Shown piece after piece: positions 36,567 to 45,471 of a DNA stretch of 64,000 bases. Both the position numbers and the translations under genes were made by a program. The DNA is taken from positions 186,001 through 250,000 of the forward strand of contig NZ_BMMP01000002.1 in NCBI RefSeq assembly GCF_014645895.1, written 5' to 3'. Source of the DNA: Streptomyces daqingensis. Its GTDB lineage: Bacteria; Actinomycetota; Actinomycetes; Streptomycetales; Streptomycetaceae. Numbering within the stretch: position 1 is the first letter of the stretch; every line of letters begins with the position of its first letter. The notes under the pieces are model-generated. The model did not search any database. It was not told where the DNA came from and worked only from the letters and a program-made list of their open reading frames with translations.

Positions 36567-37949
36567 TCAGCGGTTCGCGACGGCCTGCTTGACGAGGTTC
36601 CGCCCGAAGTCCCACAGCAGCCCCCCGCCGTTGTGCGCCTCGTCCATGATCTCCCTGAAGGCGGTCACGAAGCGCTCGACCTCCGGCTCCCCGATCACCA
36701 GCGGCGGAGTCAGCTTGATGACCTCCAGTTCGTCGCCGGAGACCTGGGTCAGGATGTGGTGCCGCTGCATCAGCGGCACCACCACCATCTGCGCGAACAG
36801 CCCCTTGCGCGCCGCCTGGAGCATCGACCATCGCCCGCGCAGGGAAAGGGACTTGGGCCTGCCGAACTCGATGCCGGTCATCAGTCCGCGGCCCCGCACC
36901 TCGTGCAGCATCTCGTAGTCGCCGACCATCGCGGAGAGCCTGCTGCGCAGCAGGTCTCCCGTACGCCGTGACCTCGCGATGAGGTTGTCGCTCTCCAGCA
37001 CATGGAGGGTGGCGAGCCCGGCGGCCATGGCCTGCGCGTTGGAGCCGAAGCTGGCCGAGTGCACCTGGACGCGGTCCATCGACGAGTAGACCTTATTGAA
37101 GATCCACTCCTTGCCGAGCGTCGCCCCGACGGGGACGTAGCCGCCGGAGAGCGCCTTCGCCACGCACACCAGGTCCGGTTCGGCGCCGGCCTCGTGCTGG
37201 TAGGCGAACATGTCGCCCGTGCGTCCGAGTCCCGTCTGCACCTCGTCCGCGATCAGCAACGCGCCGTGGCGGCGCAGCAGTTCACCGGCCGACGACAGGA
37301 ATCCGGGCGGTACCGCCTGCACGCCCTTGCCCTGGATGGGCTCCACGATGAGCGCCGCCACGTCTCCGCGCCTCAACTCCCTCTCCAGAGCGTCGAGATC
37401 GCCGAGCGGCACAGGGGTGTCGGGCAGCAGCGGGTCGAAGCCGCGGCGGAAGGACGTCTCACCGTTGACGGAGAGCGAGCCGGTCGTCAGCCCGTGGAAC
37501 GCGTGGTCGCAGTAGAGGATCCGCGTCCGGCCCGTGGCGTAGCGGGCGAACTTCAGCGCCGTCTCGACGGATTCGGTTCCGCTGTTGCCGAAGAAGACCC
37601 TCTCCATGCCGGGCGCCAGGCTGAGCAGCTTCTCGGCGAGCAGCCCGGGAAGCGGCGGGCAGTCGAACCGGGTGAGGTCGGCGAGCTGGGCGTCCAGCAC
37701 CTCGTGGAGCGCGCGCCGCACGACGGGGTGGTTCCGTCCCAGCCCCATCACGCCGAACCCCGCGAGCATGTCGAGGTACTCGTTGCCCTCCCTGTCGTAG
37801 AGGAAGGGCCCCTCGGCTCGTTCGTAGACCTTGTCGAAGCCGATCGTCCGCAGCATGCGCGGCAGTTGGTGGTTCAGGTGTCGTGCGTGCAGTTCGTAGC
37901 GTTCGGCTCCGCGCTCCTGAAGAAGCGCGGTGAGGTCGAAGTCGCTCAT
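36567..37949 (-). CDS. hpnO: Hopanoid aminotransferase HpnO
   Basis: 460 residues, class III PLP aminotransferase. The cofactor-binding region has FFGNSGTESVETALKFAR, IADEVQTGLGRTG and the PLP lysine in VCVAKALSGGYVPVG. Its N-terminus, LPRMLRTIGFDKVYERAEGP, and its place in a hopanoid cluster identify it as the enzyme that aminates the ribosylhopane-derived side chain, giving aminobacteriohopanetriol. It is separated from hpnH by 70 bp. The dxs and ispG genes remembered between these two in other Streptomyces are not here. Its stop lies 73 bp from the convergent phosphatase stop. Confidence 0.92.
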   Translation of the reverse strand: MSDFDLTALLQERGAERYELHARHLNHQLPRMLRTIGFDKVYERAEGPFLYDREGNEYLDMLAGFGVMGLGRNHPVVRRALHEVLDAQLADLTRFDCPPLPGLLAEKLLSLAPGMERVFFGNSGTESVETALKFARYATGRTRILYCDHAFHGLTTGSLSVNGETSFRRGFDPLLPDTPVPLGDLDALERELRRGDVAALIVEPIQGKGVQAVPPGFLSSAGELLRRHGALLIADEVQTGLGRTGDMFAYQHEAGAEPDLVCVAKALSGGYVPVGATLGKEWIFNKVYSSMDRVQVHSASFGSNAQAMAAGLATLHVLESDNLIARSRRTGDLLRSRLSAMVGDYEMLHEVRGRGLMTGIEFGRPKSLSLRGRWSMLQAARKGLFAQMVVVPLMQRHHILTQVSGDELEVIKLTPPLVIGEPEVERFVTAFREIMDEAHNGGGLLWDFGRNLVKQAVANR

Positions 37950-38019
37950 GGCCCGGCTCTCTTCTCGTGTCCGTCAGCGAGTGTTCACGTCCCTGCCCGT
38001 GGCGCACGGGCCGACCGGG

Positions 38020-39033
38020 TCATGCCCGTGCGGTCTCCCGCGCGGCACGCAGCGACTCCTTCAGCGAACCCATCGTCGCCAGCACGGCCGTGGGCTCGTA
38101 GCCGCAGTGCGCCATGCAGTTGGCGCAGCGGGCGTCGCGGCCCCGGCCGTAGGCCTCCCAGTCCGTCTCCTCGATGAGCTCCTTGTACGTCGGCACGTAG
38201 CCGTCGCTCATCAGGTAGCAGGGACGCTGCCAGCCGAAGAGCGAGTAGTTCGGGATCGCCCACGCGGTGCAGGGGAAGTCGGCCTTGCCCTCGAGGAAGT
38301 CGAGGAAGAGAGGGCTGTGATTGAGCCGCCAGCGCCGACGGTTGCCGTCGGAGAACGCCTTGCGGAACAGCTCCCGGGTCTGCTCGACGCCGAGGAAGTG
38401 CTCCTGGTCCGGGGCCTTCTCGTAGGCGTAGGCGGGCGAGATCATCATCTCGTCGACCTTCAGGTCGTCGTTGAGGTAGTCGAGCACCTCGATAACGGTC
38501 TGCGGGGTGTCCGTGTTGAAGAACGTGGAGTTCGTAGTGACCCGGAATCCGCGCCGCTTCGCCTCCTTCATCGCCTCGACGGCCTCGTCGAACACGCCTT
38601 CCTTGGCGACGGATTCGTCGTGCCGCTCCTTCAGCCCGTCGATGTGCACGGCGAAGGCGAAATAGCGTGAGGGCGTGAACTCGTCCATCTTCTTGCGCAT
38701 GAGCATGGCGTTGGTGCACAGGAAGACGTATTTCTTCTTCGCGACCAATTGCCGGACGATCTCGCCGATCTGAGGATGCATGAGCGGCTCTCCGCCGGCG
38801 ATGGAGACCATCGGGGCACCGGATTCCATCACCGCCCCCACCGCCTGCGCCACGGGCATCCGCTGCTTGAGCACTCCGGCCGGGTGCTGGATCTTCCCGC
38901 AGCCCTCGCATGCGAGATTGCAGGCGTACAGCGGCTCCAGCTCCACGATCAACGGGAACTTCTCTCGGCCGCGCAGCTTCTGCTGGAAGAGATAGCTGCC
39001 GATTCGGACGGTCTGACGCAGAGGCATGGCCAT
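38020..39033 (-). CDS. hpnH: Adenosylhopane synthase HpnH (radical SAM)
   Basis: 337 residues. The radical SAM cluster is CNLACEGC (C-x3-C-x2-C) near residue 29, and GGEPLMHP binds SAM. HpnH attaches the 5'-deoxyadenosyl group to diploptene (hopene). C-terminal cysteines in CANCMAHCGYEPTAV are family-typical. The start ATG at 39033 follows GGAGGTGAG. It begins 7 bp after the hpnG stop, so they share one transcript. Confidence 0.95.
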   Translation of the reverse strand: MAMPLRQTVRIGSYLFQQKLRGREKFPLIVELEPLYACNLACEGCGKIQHPAGVLKQRMPVAQAVGAVMESGAPMVSIAGGEPLMHPQIGEIVRQLVAKKKYVFLCTNAMLMRKKMDEFTPSRYFAFAVHIDGLKERHDESVAKEGVFDEAVEAMKEAKRRGFRVTTNSTFFNTDTPQTVIEVLDYLNDDLKVDEMMISPAYAYEKAPDQEHFLGVEQTRELFRKAFSDGNRRRWRLNHSPLFLDFLEGKADFPCTAWAIPNYSLFGWQRPCYLMSDGYVPTYKELIEETDWEAYGRGRDARCANCMAHCGYEPTAVLATMGSLKESLRAARETARA

Positions 39034-39040
39034 GACTCGC

Positions 39041-39766
39041 TCACCTCCAGGGGAGCAGCAAGGATCGGTGCCATTCGAGGAATGCGGGCAGAATGCTGCG
39101 GAGTACGCGGAATGCAGATATTCCACCTCGCAGTGTCCCGAGACGGATCAGTTCATGTCCGGGCGCGTCGACCACCACCCGTACGGCCGCAACGGGACGC
39201 CGCAGCGCCGCCACGGACGGACGGTTCTCCTCCCCCGCACTCGCTGCCGCCACCGCTCCCGTGACGGGCGTGGTCAGAGGCCCGGCCGTGAGCGTCGCCG
39301 AGCGCAGCGTGGCCGCCGACTCCATGTCGACGGCCACCGCCCCGCTCTCCGAGTGCAGCGCCGCACGGGCGGGGCCCCGCACCACGTGCGCCGACCCCGC
39401 CACGGGCCCCGTGTGGACGGTCCCGTAGGCGCTCAGGGCCTGGGCCAGCCGGCTCGTCCCGGTGCACTCCGTGCGCCCCGACGCGTCTCTCGTCTCCTCG
39501 GCCACGACGAGGTCGCCCGGATGCATGCCGGGGACGAGGCCCGCGCAGAAGCCCGTCGCGACCACCGCGGTGCCGCCCTCCTCGGCCTCACCGCGCAGGG
39601 CGGAGGCGACGGCCCGTCCGGCCGCCTCCGGCCCCATTCCCGTACGCAGCACCGTGACCGGTCCCGCCGCGGCGTCCGCGGCCGCAGCGGGGTGTCGCAG
39701 GGCGAACCGCTCGATGCCCAGCGCGCACGCGATCAGCAGCGGGAGCTGGTCGCCCGGGAGCGTCAT
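39041..39766 (-). CDS. hpnG: Adenosylhopane nucleoside phosphorylase HpnG
   Basis: 241 residues of the PNP/UDP phosphorylase fold: GFCAGLVPGMHPGDLVVAEE, HTGPVAGSAHVV and AVDMESAATLRSA (the Met-Glu pair that holds ribose). HpnG removes adenine from adenosylhopane to give phosphoribosylhopane. The ATG overlaps the shc stop as ATGA. The N-terminus is shorter than in many MTA/SAH nucleosidases, as expected for HpnG. Confidence 0.92.
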   Translation of the reverse strand: MTLPGDQLPLLIACALGIERFALRHPAAAADAAAGPVTVLRTGMGPEAAGRAVASALRGEAEEGGTAVVATGFCAGLVPGMHPGDLVVAEETRDASGRTECTGTSRLAQALSAYGTVHTGPVAGSAHVVRGPARAALHSESGAVAVDMESAATLRSATLTAGPLTTPVTGAVAAASAGEENRPSVAALRRPVAAVRVVVDAPGHELIRLGTLRGGISAFRVLRSILPAFLEWHRSLLLPWR

Positions 39767-41853
39767 CCGGCGTCCTGGCGCCCGACGCCCGCGCCGCCGG
39801 GACTGTGCAGATAACGTCCGAGTGCGGTGAGCGGGAAGACCATGCGGTACAGGTGGTAGTTGATCGAGAAGTCCCAGGGGAAGCCGGTGCCGGTGAAGTG
39901 CGGCTCGTCCCAGGAGCCGTCCTCCCGCTGGTTGTGGGCGAGCCAGCTGATCCCCCGCTCGACGGCCAGTGACTCCCGCTCGCCCGCCGCGAGCAGCGCC
40001 ATCAGCGCCCACCCGGTCTGCGACGCCGTCGTGGTGCCGCGGCCCGCCCATCCGCCTTCGGGCAGGTAGGAGCGCAGGTCCTCGCCCCAGCCGCCATCCT
40101 CGTTCTGGACGCTCTCCAGCCAGCCCACGGCACGGCGGACCGCCGGATGCGAGACGGGCAGCCCCGCCGCGACGAGGGCCGGCACCACCGCCCCCGTGCC
40201 GTACACATAGTTGACGCCCCAGCGCCCGAACCAGGAGCCGTCCGCCTCCTGTTCGGCGAGCAGCCACTCGACTCCCCTCCGCACGCGGGGGTCGTCGCGG
40301 TGGCCCTCGTCGGCGAGCATCTCCACCACGTGGGCGGTGACGTCCGCGGACGGAGGGTCGATGACCTTGCCGAAGTCGCAGAAGGGCAGCCGGTCGGGGA
40401 AGGGGCTGTCGTTGTCGGCGTCGAACGCTCCCCAGGCGCCGTTGCGGGACTGCATGCCCAGCGTCCAGTCCACGGCGCGCCGCACGGCGGTGTCCACGCG
40501 GGCCTGATCGCGGTGGCGGACGCGGCGGAGCGCGAGGACGACCTCAGCCGTGTCGTCGGTGTCCGGGTAGTTGTCGTTGTGGAACTCGAACGCCCAGCCG
40601 CCGGGCCGCAGTCGGGGCCTGCGTACGGACCAGTCCCCCGGGCGCACCACCTGCTCCCCGAGCATCCAGTCGGCGGCTTTGACCAACGCCGGGTGGTCCG
40701 CGGGGAGTCCGGCGTCGGCGAGCGCGACGGTGGCGAGGCACGTGTCCCACACGGGCGACTGGCAGGCCTCCACCATGCGGCGCGTGCCGCCGCTGCCGTC
40801 CACACCGTCCCCGCCCGACGGTGCGTCGTCGTAGCGGACGGTGAAGCGGTCCAGGGACTCCAGTCCCGCTCGCATGACGGGGTGGTCCAGGTCGTATCCG
40901 AGCAGGTGGAGCGCGATCAGCGAGTAGACGGCCGGGGGCTGGATGCCGCCCCAGCAGCCGTCGTTCTCCTGACGCTCGACGATCCACCGCGCCGCGCTGC
41001 GCAGAGCCGCCCTGCGCAGCGGCACGGACGCGACTCTGCGGTAGGCGTGCATGACCCGGTCGAGGCGCTGGAAGAGGCCGTCCCAGCTCGCCCAACCGGC
41101 CATCCGCTGCGGCGGGTTGGGCAGCGAGGGGTCGCGGTGCAGCTCGTCCAGCGGGAAGGGCTGCGGACGTACGGGCCGCTTCGCGGACACGACCGTGAGC
41201 GGCACGATCGTCTGCCGCGCCCAGCAGGCGAAGTCGTAGATGTTGAGGGGGAACCACTTCGGGAAGTAGATGATCTCCGGGGGCAGTTCGGGGAGGTCTT
41301 CCCAGCGCCACCATCCGAAGAGCGCCAGCCAGATCCGCGTGAAGATCCGGGTCGAGGCGACGCCGCCGTGGTCCCGGATCCAGGCGGACGCCCGGGCCAT
41401 GTGCTGCTCGCCGGGCGCGTCCCCCGCCAGCCGCAGCGCGACGTACGCCTCGACCGTGGTGGAAAGCTCGCCGGGCCCTCCGTGGAACGTCGCCCAGGTG
41501 CCGTCGGCGCGCTGCTGGGACCGGACGAACCGCGCCGCCTCCTCGGTGGTCCGCGCGTCGCGGATGCCGAGGAACTCGCGCAGCAGCAGATCCTCGGCGT
41601 CCATGGTGACGTTGGTCTCCAGATCCCCCTTCCACCAGCCCCGGGGGTCCTGCCTCGCGAGGAGGTTGTCGGCAGCGAGCCGGGCCGCACGCTCCGCCTG
41701 CGCAGCGAGCCCGTCGCCCTGCTGTCCCGGTCCCGGCGCGGGCTCCGCTGGGAGCAGGGCCGCACCGGTGCCGCCGTGTCCCTGGAGCCGTTTCGGAGGG
41801 GAGAGTGGGCGGGCCGCCGCGGCCCCTGTGCTGCCGTCGGTTGTCGCTGTCAT
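39763..41853 (-). CDS. shc: Squalene-hopene cyclase
   Basis: 696 residues. The catalytic acid motif DTDDTAEVVLAL (DxDD) is near residue 430. Repeated QW motifs include QRADGTWATF, QENDGCWGG, QSRNGAWGAF, QEADGSWFGRWG, QNEDGGWGED and QREDGSWDEPHF. The N-terminal 50 residues are a variable Ala/Gly/Pro-rich extension. This monotopic membrane enzyme cyclises squalene to hopene. GGAAGGG precedes the ATG at 41853. It lies 88 bp after the prenyl synthase gene. Confidence 0.97.
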   Translation of the reverse strand: MTATTDGSTGAAAARPLSPPKRLQGHGGTGAALLPAEPAPGPGQQGDGLAAQAERAARLAADNLLARQDPRGWWKGDLETNVTMDAEDLLLREFLGIRDARTTEEAARFVRSQQRADGTWATFHGGPGELSTTVEAYVALRLAGDAPGEQHMARASAWIRDHGGVASTRIFTRIWLALFGWWRWEDLPELPPEIIYFPKWFPLNIYDFACWARQTIVPLTVVSAKRPVRPQPFPLDELHRDPSLPNPPQRMAGWASWDGLFQRLDRVMHAYRRVASVPLRRAALRSAARWIVERQENDGCWGGIQPPAVYSLIALHLLGYDLDHPVMRAGLESLDRFTVRYDDAPSGGDGVDGSGGTRRMVEACQSPVWDTCLATVALADAGLPADHPALVKAADWMLGEQVVRPGDWSVRRPRLRPGGWAFEFHNDNYPDTDDTAEVVLALRRVRHRDQARVDTAVRRAVDWTLGMQSRNGAWGAFDADNDSPFPDRLPFCDFGKVIDPPSADVTAHVVEMLADEGHRDDPRVRRGVEWLLAEQEADGSWFGRWGVNYVYGTGAVVPALVAAGLPVSHPAVRRAVGWLESVQNEDGGWGEDLRSYLPEGGWAGRGTTTASQTGWALMALLAAGERESLAVERGISWLAHNQREDGSWDEPHFTGTGFPWDFSINYHLYRMVFPLTALGRYLHSPGGAGVGRQDAG

Positions 41854-41941
41854 CTCTTTCCCTTCCGAAGGGTCCGTCCGGGGAGAATGTTGTTGTTCCT
41901 GCCGCGTGCGGCCGCGGCCCGCGAGGACCACGGCCGCACGG

Positions 41942-43072
41942 TCACCGCCGGCGTACGACGACGAAGTCCGCCAGCGCCGTCAGTTGCTCGCGCACATGCG
42001 CCGGCATGTCGACGGGTTCGAGTGCGGCGAGAGCCGTGGCGTGCTGACGCTTGGCTTCCTGCGAGGTCCACTCGCGGGCCCCGGCCTCCTCGATGAGGGC
42101 GGCGCGCGCGGCGAACTCCGCCTCGTCGAAGTCCTCGAACTCGGCCTGGCTCTTCTTGGCGTCCGCCGCCATCAGCTGCGCCAGCTTCTCCGACGCGGGT
42201 TCGTCGGAGGCGAGAGCCGCCACCACGGGCAGGGACTTCTTGCGCTGGCGCAGGTCGCTCCACGTCTGCTTGCCGGTGGCCTCCGGGTCGCCCCAGATGC
42301 CCAGCAGGTCGTCGACCGCCTGGAAGGCCAGCCCGAGGTGGTAGCCGTAGGACTCCAGCGCGTCGGCGGTGCGGTCGTCCGCACCGCCCAGCACGGCCCC
42401 GATGGAGACGGCGCAGGCGAGCAGGGCACCCGTCTTGTTGCCCTCCATCTCCAGGCACTCCTCGACGGTGACGCGCTCGCGCTGCTCGTACGAGATGTCC
42501 TGCGCCTGCCCGTCGATGAGGTGGCGGCTCGCCCGCGTGAGGCGCCGCGTCGCGCGGCCCGCCTCGGCGGTGCCGGCCTCCAGGAGGATCTCGTTGGCGA
42601 GGGCGAAGAGGGCGTCGCCGACGAGTACGGCCTGCGCCGGGCCGTGCACCTTCCACACCGTGTCGCGGTGGCGGCGCTGCTCGTCGCCGTCCATCAAGTC
42701 GTCGTGCAGCAGCGAGAAGTTGTGCACCAGCTCGACGGCGACCGCGCCGGGCAGCCCCGTCTCCGGCGTGGCGCCCGCAACCTCGGCAGAGAGAAGGGCC
42801 AGTGCGGGGCGTACGGCCTTGCCGCCGTCAGCGTCGGACGGCCGGCCCTGCGCGTCGATCCACCCGAAGTGGTACGCCGCGACGGTGTCCATCGGCGGGG
42901 CCAGCCGGGCCACGGCCGAGCGCAGCACCGGGGTCGCGAGCCTGCGCCCCCGCTCCAGCAGAGCGCTGACGCTCGTGTCGTCGACGACGGTCTTCTGATT
43001 CGCCGTGGTCACGGGCTTTCCTCCGGGGTCTTCGCCGTTCGTCCTGGTGCCTGCGGCATCGAGGCTGGTCAT
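41942..43072 (-). CDS. Polyprenyl (FPP/GGPP-type) diphosphate synthase
   Basis: 376 residues. The first aspartate-rich motif is LLHDDLMDGD near residue 125 and the second AVDDLLGIWGDP near residue 258. A phenylalanine five residues before the first motif fits a short product. GKAVRPALALL matches the substrate lysine/arginine region. In the hopanoid operon it most simply supplies FPP to HpnD. The N-terminal 40 residues are variable. The ATG at 43072 overlaps the hpnE stop as ATGA. Confidence 0.94.
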   Translation of the reverse strand: MTSLDAAGTRTNGEDPGGKPVTTANQKTVVDDTSVSALLERGRRLATPVLRSAVARLAPPMDTVAAYHFGWIDAQGRPSDADGGKAVRPALALLSAEVAGATPETGLPGAVAVELVHNFSLLHDDLMDGDEQRRHRDTVWKVHGPAQAVLVGDALFALANEILLEAGTAEAGRATRRLTRASRHLIDGQAQDISYEQRERVTVEECLEMEGNKTGALLACAVSIGAVLGGADDRTADALESYGYHLGLAFQAVDDLLGIWGDPEATGKQTWSDLRQRKKSLPVVAALASDEPASEKLAQLMAADAKKSQAEFEDFDEAEFAARAALIEEAGAREWTSQEAKRQHATALAALEPVDMPAHVREQLTALADFVVVRRR

Positions 43073-44526
43073 GCCACCGCCCTTCCTTCGGTGCCGGGCA
43101 CCGTTTCGCTGTCGTACGGACGGCCCATGGCGGCGAGGGCTTCCCGGGCGGCTGTCATGCCGCTCCGTACTGCGCCCTCCATGGTCGCTGGCCAGCCAGT
43201 ATCGGTCCAAGCTCCGGCGAGGCAGACACCGGGAGCCCTTGTACGGGCTCCCGGGCGCAGCCGTCCCACCCCGGGGCGGGGATCGAACGTGGCCGTACGC
43301 TCCCGCGTCACGAAGAAGTCCCGCACGCGCGCGTCCCGTGCGGCGGGCAGCAGCCGCGCGAGTTCGGGGAGGCAGCGCTCGCGCAGCACGCCCACCGGCA
43401 GGTCGATCTCCTCGTGCGCCGCCGACTGTGAGACGGCGAGGTACTGGCCGCTGCTGATACCGGACGGGCCCGTGCGGTCGAAGACCCACTGGAGCGGTGA
43501 ACCGAGCGCCGCGAAGAACGGGCGGCGCAGCACCCGGCGATCGTAGATCACGTGCAGGTTGACGATGGGCGCGGTACCGATGTCGAGAAGGCGCCTGCGG
43601 TCGGCCAGCGCCCCGTCGGGAAGCAGGTCGTGGGCTTCGCGCTGCGGCACGGCCAGGACGACGGCGTCGGCTTCGTGGTCCAGCGGCGGCGCCTGCCCGT
43701 GCACGACGCTCACACGCCAGCCGCCCTTCTCGGCCGCGGTGACGGAGCGCGCCCTGGACTGGGTGACCGTGCGGACGCCCGCCGCGACCAGGGCGGCGCG
43801 GGTCAGGGTGTCGTGCAGGTGGCCGAGCGGGACGCGGGCCAGGCCGATGTCGGCGGCGCCGGGCGCGGAGAGCAGGCCGGTCTTGAAGACCATGGCGGCC
43901 AGTCCCATGGAGGCGTCGCTTGCGCGGGCGTTGAGGGTCGCGGTCCCGACGAGGTCCCACAGCGCCCGGATCGCGCGGTCGCTCTGCCCCTGGCGGTGCA
44001 GCCAGGTCGCGAAGTCGACGCCGTCCAGGGCGGGATCGGCCGGGTCCAGCTTCCCCAGCGCCAGCGCGGCGCGGCAGGCCGCGAGCCGCTCCGCCGGGGA
44101 GAGGTGGCGGTAGGCGGCGAGGCTCCCGGCCAGGTGCAGGGGCACGGGCAGGGCGGCGCGGCTCAGCCGCCCCAGCCGGGGACGGTGGCGGGCGGCGTCC
44201 AGCACGGGCACGTCCAGCCGCCGCTGCAGCGGCGCGAGGTCACGAGCGCCGATCCGCTCCAGGAACCAGTTGTACGCGGTGCAGCAGCGCAGATGCACGT
44301 GCTGGCCGTTGTCGACGCTCAGCACGCCGTCGGAGGAGTCCCGCCGGAAGGAGAACGCGAGCCCGCCCAGGCGCGGCCGGGCTTCGAACAGCGTGGTCGC
44401 CACACCGGCACCGGCGAGCCGCAGCGCCGCGGTGGCGCCCGCGAGGCCTCCGCCGATCACGACGGCGCGGCGGGGCTCCCGCCCGCCGCCGTGCCCGGGT
44501 GCCGTCCCCATGTCCACTCCCCTCAT
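43069..44526 (-). CDS. hpnE: Hydroxysqualene dehydroxylase HpnE (FAD)
   Basis: 485 residues. The FAD motif VVIGGGLAGATAALRLAGAG is near residue 22, followed by EARPRLGGLAFSF. The C-terminal GVCLAGAWTDTGWPATMEGA is the flavin-contacting end of carotenoid-desaturase-like enzymes. HpnE reduces hydroxysqualene to squalene, the third step after HpnD and HpnC. Start choice: ATG 44526 overlaps the hpnD stop as ATGA, but ATG 44511 has the better ribosome-binding site (AGGGGAG). Confidence 0.93.
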   Translation of the reverse strand: MRGVDMGTAPGHGGGREPRRAVVIGGGLAGATAALRLAGAGVATTLFEARPRLGGLAFSFRRDSSDGVLSVDNGQHVHLRCCTAYNWFLERIGARDLAPLQRRLDVPVLDAARHRPRLGRLSRAALPVPLHLAGSLAAYRHLSPAERLAACRAALALGKLDPADPALDGVDFATWLHRQGQSDRAIRALWDLVGTATLNARASDASMGLAAMVFKTGLLSAPGAADIGLARVPLGHLHDTLTRAALVAAGVRTVTQSRARSVTAAEKGGWRVSVVHGQAPPLDHEADAVVLAVPQREAHDLLPDGALADRRRLLDIGTAPIVNLHVIYDRRVLRRPFFAALGSPLQWVFDRTGPSGISSGQYLAVSQSAAHEEIDLPVGVLRERCLPELARLLPAARDARVRDFFVTRERTATFDPRPGVGRLRPGARTRAPGVCLAGAWTDTGWPATMEGAVRSGMTAAREALAAMGRPYDSETVPGTEGRAVA

Positions 44527-45464
44527 GTGCGCGTGCTCCGCCGGGCGGCCTGCCGCGCGTCGACGCCGGAGAGGCCGCGCACGGCCACGTACGCCTTCTG
44601 CCTGCTCGGAAGCGAGACGCGACGGCGGAGGACCGCGTACGGATCGGCCGCGATGCGCTCCAGAAGCCGCTGGTAGATCCCGGCCATGGCTGCCACGCAC
44701 GCGCCCGACCTGCGGTCGAGCAGGGGAAGCAGCCGGTAGCCGTGCCGGAAGAGGGCGCGGGCGCGCTGCACCTCATGCTGCATCAGTCCGCGGAAGTCAC
44801 CTTCAGAAGGAACGTCCCTGCTGGGGAAATCGGGAGAGCAGCCGAACTTCTCCAGGTCCTCCGCGGGCAGGTAGGTGCGCCCGTTGTCGGCGTCCTCCCG
44901 CAGATCCCGGAGGATGTTGGTGAGTTGGAGTGCGAGGCCGAGCGTGTCCGCGTACTCCGGCGCCCGGGATCCCTCCCGCGCCCCCGGGAGGGTGCCGAAG
45001 ACGCCCAGTGAGAGGCGTCCGATCGCCCCCGCCACGCAGCGGCAGTAGACCTCCAGCTCCTCCCAGGTGCCGTAGGTGGAACCGCGGACGTCCAGCAGCA
45101 CGCCGTCGATGAGTTCGTCGAGGCCGCCGAGCGGCAGCGGGTAGCGGCGTGCCGCGTCACTGAGGGCCACGGCGACGGGGTCCGTGTCGTCCTCCCCGAT
45201 CGCGTCCGACCGGATACGTTCCAGCAGCTCCCGGGTCGCCTCCAGCCGGGACTCCTTGACGGAGCGTTCGAGGGAGCCGTCGCCGATGTCGTCGACGCGT
45301 CGCGAGAACGCGTAGAGCGCGGACATCGCCCGCCGCTTCCCGGTCGGCAGCAGCCGGATGCCGTAGGCGAAGTTGCGGGCCTGCTGGCCCGTCACGGACT
45401 CGCAGTAGCTGTACGCGGCGGCCACCGCCGGCGGTACGTGCAGCACGGGCCGGACTCTCTCCAC
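44523..45464 (-). CDS. hpnD: Presqualene diphosphate synthase HpnD
   Basis: 313 residues of the squalene/phytoene synthase family. The first aspartate motif is SRRVDDIGDGSLE and the second LREDADNGRTYLPAEDLEKF. YSYCESVTGQQARNFAYGI marks the N-terminus. HpnD condenses two FPP to presqualene diphosphate. The start is GTG at 45464 after GGGGTGAG, 7 bp beyond the hpnC stop. Confidence 0.95.
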   Translation of the reverse strand: MERVRPVLHVPPAVAAAYSYCESVTGQQARNFAYGIRLLPTGKRRAMSALYAFSRRVDDIGDGSLERSVKESRLEATRELLERIRSDAIGEDDTDPVAVALSDAARRYPLPLGGLDELIDGVLLDVRGSTYGTWEELEVYCRCVAGAIGRLSLGVFGTLPGAREGSRAPEYADTLGLALQLTNILRDLREDADNGRTYLPAEDLEKFGCSPDFPSRDVPSEGDFRGLMQHEVQRARALFRHGYRLLPLLDRRSGACVAAMAGIYQRLLERIAADPYAVLRRRVSLPSRQKAYVAVRGLSGVDARQAARRSTRT

Positions 45465-45471
45465 GGTCCGC

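Noticed and set aside
41270..43546. Frame of 758 codons on the + strand
   Set aside because: It is antisense to shc, the prenyl synthase gene and hpnE, all of which have clear catalytic motifs.
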